Shown in pieces: positions 62,646 to 64,000 of a DNA stretch of 64,000 bases. This stretch comes from Pseudobutyrivibrio sp. UBA1225. Lineage in GTDB: Bacteria > Bacillota > Clostridia > Lachnospirales > Lachnospiraceae. Every line of letters starts with the position of its first letter. The stretch's first letter is position 1. The stretch spans positions 3,183-67,182 of the forward strand of contig DBWZ01000091.1 in NCBI GenBank assembly GCA_002309345.1, in the 5' to 3' direction. The notes beneath the pieces were generated by a model. The model was not told where the DNA came from. It did no database searches and saw only the letters and a list, made by a program, of their open reading frames with translations. The position numbers and the translations under genes are program-made.

Positions 62646-63407
62646 TTATAAAAAATTTTGTGATATGAGTCTATTTACAATTTCAAAGCTTAGAGGTTGA
62701 TCTTTGTATTCAAATGTTGCAATCAAATTGTCGCCCAAAATTATATTTTCTTGGTGATAAGTTTTTAGTTTATTGATAAAGTCTTTGCGATATTCTTCAT
62801 CGTCCATCAGCCCAAAATGTTCCCAATATATTAGTCTTTGTTTTTTAGTGTCTAGAATTGTAAAATCTGGAGCGAAGTTAACTCCGTTAATGGTTTTTAA
62901 GTTTTCGTATCTGAAAGGAATACCATGCTCCGAAAGTGCAATAGCAATCAAGGATTCGGATTTAGAACGCACCTTTAATCCGTTTACTGTTTGATGAGTT
63001 AAAAACTCTTCATAATTAGTATTCTTGGGATAATTAGCATTCATCCAAGGGTCACCCTCGAGAAGATTCTCAACAAGATAATCATTTATCAAATCCATAT
63101 AGGCAGTGTTTTGTAAATATGTGCTTAGATTATCCTGTGCTTTAGCAATATTGCTAGAATTATCTATCCATTGATTTTGCTTAGCTTGTAATAGATTGAT
63201 TTTTAATTGTAAGTACTTCTTCAAAGCAAGTTTCTTTGCTAAGAGGAGATTATCTTTTTTTAGATACGTTTGCTTTCCATTACAGTAATGTAGCCATTTG
63301 CAGGACTTACCTTGATGGCTGATTGATAAATGACCATTTGGAAGCTTCTTATATATTTTTTTAAGCCTTTGTATTTCACACTCTAGATAAGCGTAGTTAT
63401 TCTTTAT
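62646..63407 (-). CDS. PD-(D/E)XK nuclease-like protein, apparent ATA start
   Basis: A predicted 253-residue protein. The C-terminal half has RSKSESLIAIAL, FAPDFTIL and IYWEHFG, the E...PD...E(H) layout of PD-(D/E)XK nucleases, then TYHQENIILG. The family-like N-terminal part (Y-L-x-x-E, LPNGHLSIS, then LALKKYL) continues upstream of the first usable TTG (63224) to an ATA at 63407, which has AAGGAGG 8 bases before it. The true start is therefore either ATA, or a mutated ATG with expression from TTG. A DNA-processing role is possible; no partner is identified. Confidence 0.65.
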   Translation of the reverse strand: MKNNYAYLECEIQRLKKIYKKLPNGHLSISHQGKSCKWLHYCNGKQTYLKKDNLLLAKKLALKKYLQLKINLLQAKQNQWIDNSSNIAKAQDNLSTYLQNTAYMDLINDYLVENLLEGDPWMNANYPKNTNYEEFLTHQTVNGLKVRSKSESLIAIALSEHGIPFRYENLKTINGVNFAPDFTILDTKKQRLIYWEHFGLMDDEEYRKDFINKLKTYHQENIILGDNLIATFEYKDQPLSFEIVNRLISQNFL

Positions 63408-64000
63408 GGTTATTTCCTCCTTCTTCTGTCTGAAACAGTCTGTAGTTCAAATACCAAATAAAAAGATGTTGAGGTTATCGAAAAGATAGCGAAAATAGAA
63501 AAACAACTAGTTAAATAAATTCGTCGAAGATAAGTGATTTGCGATTGAAATTACACAAGAAAAAGAATGATATTCAAAGTAGTATTAATTATAGAATGAG
63601 TAGTAAATGTGGTGATATATGTAGTTATGATACAAAGAAGAGTAATACAATCTTTCACTTAGAATTAGACTGATGGTATTTGATTGATTTGGATCTAGTT
63701 ATTAAAACTAGAAATGGTTTTGATTTAATTTTTGACACAACAAGAGACACTACGTCTGTAGCGAAAAAACAAATAAAAATATAAAAGGGATATTTTGGCT
63801 GATGGGCCAAAGAATTGTGTTTTATTAACACGGGAAGTACTTTATCACAGAAAAAGAAAAATTACAAGAGAGAATTTTGATAAAAATTTCACGAGTTATA
63901 TAACGGGGCTGAAATTAAGGGCTGGAGGGAATATTAAATTGTAGAATCCATGAACTGGCGAATCATAGAAGAGCAGGGATCAATGAATTGATGAAGTAGA
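63408..64000. other. 593 bases at the window edge with no supported gene
   Basis: AT-rich DNA upstream of the minus-strand operon. It holds the ribosome binding site and presumably the promoter of 62646-63407. Both strands are broken by stops; a 30-codon plus-strand stretch near 63690-63783 has no start signal. Nothing further is supported. Confidence 0.5.

Noticed and set aside
57949..63407. Minus-strand operon as an integrative conjugative element
   Set aside because: No relaxase, coupling protein, VirB4-type ATPase, integrase or attachment site is visible in the window; the right side is cut off.

Overview
The window looks like a chromosomal segment of a low-to-moderate GC Gram-positive anaerobe of the Lachnospiraceae (Butyrivibrio/Pseudobutyrivibrio-like). 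This is inferred from strong AGGAGG ribosome binding sites, Firmicutes-type surface genes (LCP protein, VanW-domain protein, Wzm/Wzt and RgpF-type polysaccharide genes), ATG/TTG/GTG start usage and gene content. No rRNA or tRNA gene, CRISPR array or transposase was seen.

Layout. 1-9.6 kb: end of a membrane protein, an ABC-2 permease, two paralogous membrane-anchored proteins (one with an N-terminal zinc ribbon), an AraC-type regulator, glycogen phosphorylase and a small membrane protein. 9.7-13.1 kb: three minus-strand genes of an unrecognised AT-rich, helical/low-complexity protein family. 13.1-13.9 kb: non-coding DNA with three inverted-repeat units and a C-rich tandem repeat. 13.9-17.1 kb: VanW-domain protein, TPR-GGDEF diguanylate cyclase, thymidine kinase. 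17.2-56.7 kb: a long surface-polysaccharide region, nearly all on the plus strand: GT-C-like membrane protein, FkbH-like protein, Wzm/Wzt exporter, a methyltransferase-like/kinase-like pair ending in RgpF and HAD domains, many GT2 glycosyltransferases, UDP-sugar dehydrogenase, UDP-sugar pyrophosphorylase, polyprenyl-phosphate sugar transferase, LCP protein, GlmS, HtrA and a DUF4422 protein. 57.9-63.4 kb: a minus-strand operon of small proteins, two secreted proteins, a membrane-anchored coiled coil and a PD-(D/E)XK-like protein.

Scattered through the window are seven intact members and one broken member of the same unrecognised family (9713-10570, 10936-11991, 12017-13087, 23561-24676, 36112-37596, remnant 37902-38153, 38690-40225, 56868-57752). 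Six of the seven intact members lie behind a shared promoter-like element (TGGAAAAAAA, then TTGAAT or TTGATA about 16-17 bases later); the seventh is second in an operon. Most end at a hairpin terminator, so each behaves as an insulated cassette. Cassettes lie next to damage in ordinary genes: a YoeB-type toxin cut to ten codons, a 40% remnant of an rRNA methyltransferase beside a diverged full-length copy, and a gap between wzm and wzt. This family is the best candidate for an undescribed system; its function is unknown.

The polysaccharide genes form a plausible pathway: UDP-sugar supply (GlmS, UDPGP-type pyrophosphorylase, Ugd), initiation on undecaprenyl phosphate (43581-45050), elongation by GT2 enzymes, possible chain-end modification (26189-30261), export by Wzm/Wzt, and attachment to the wall by the LCP protein. 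The specific sugars cannot be read from the sequence.
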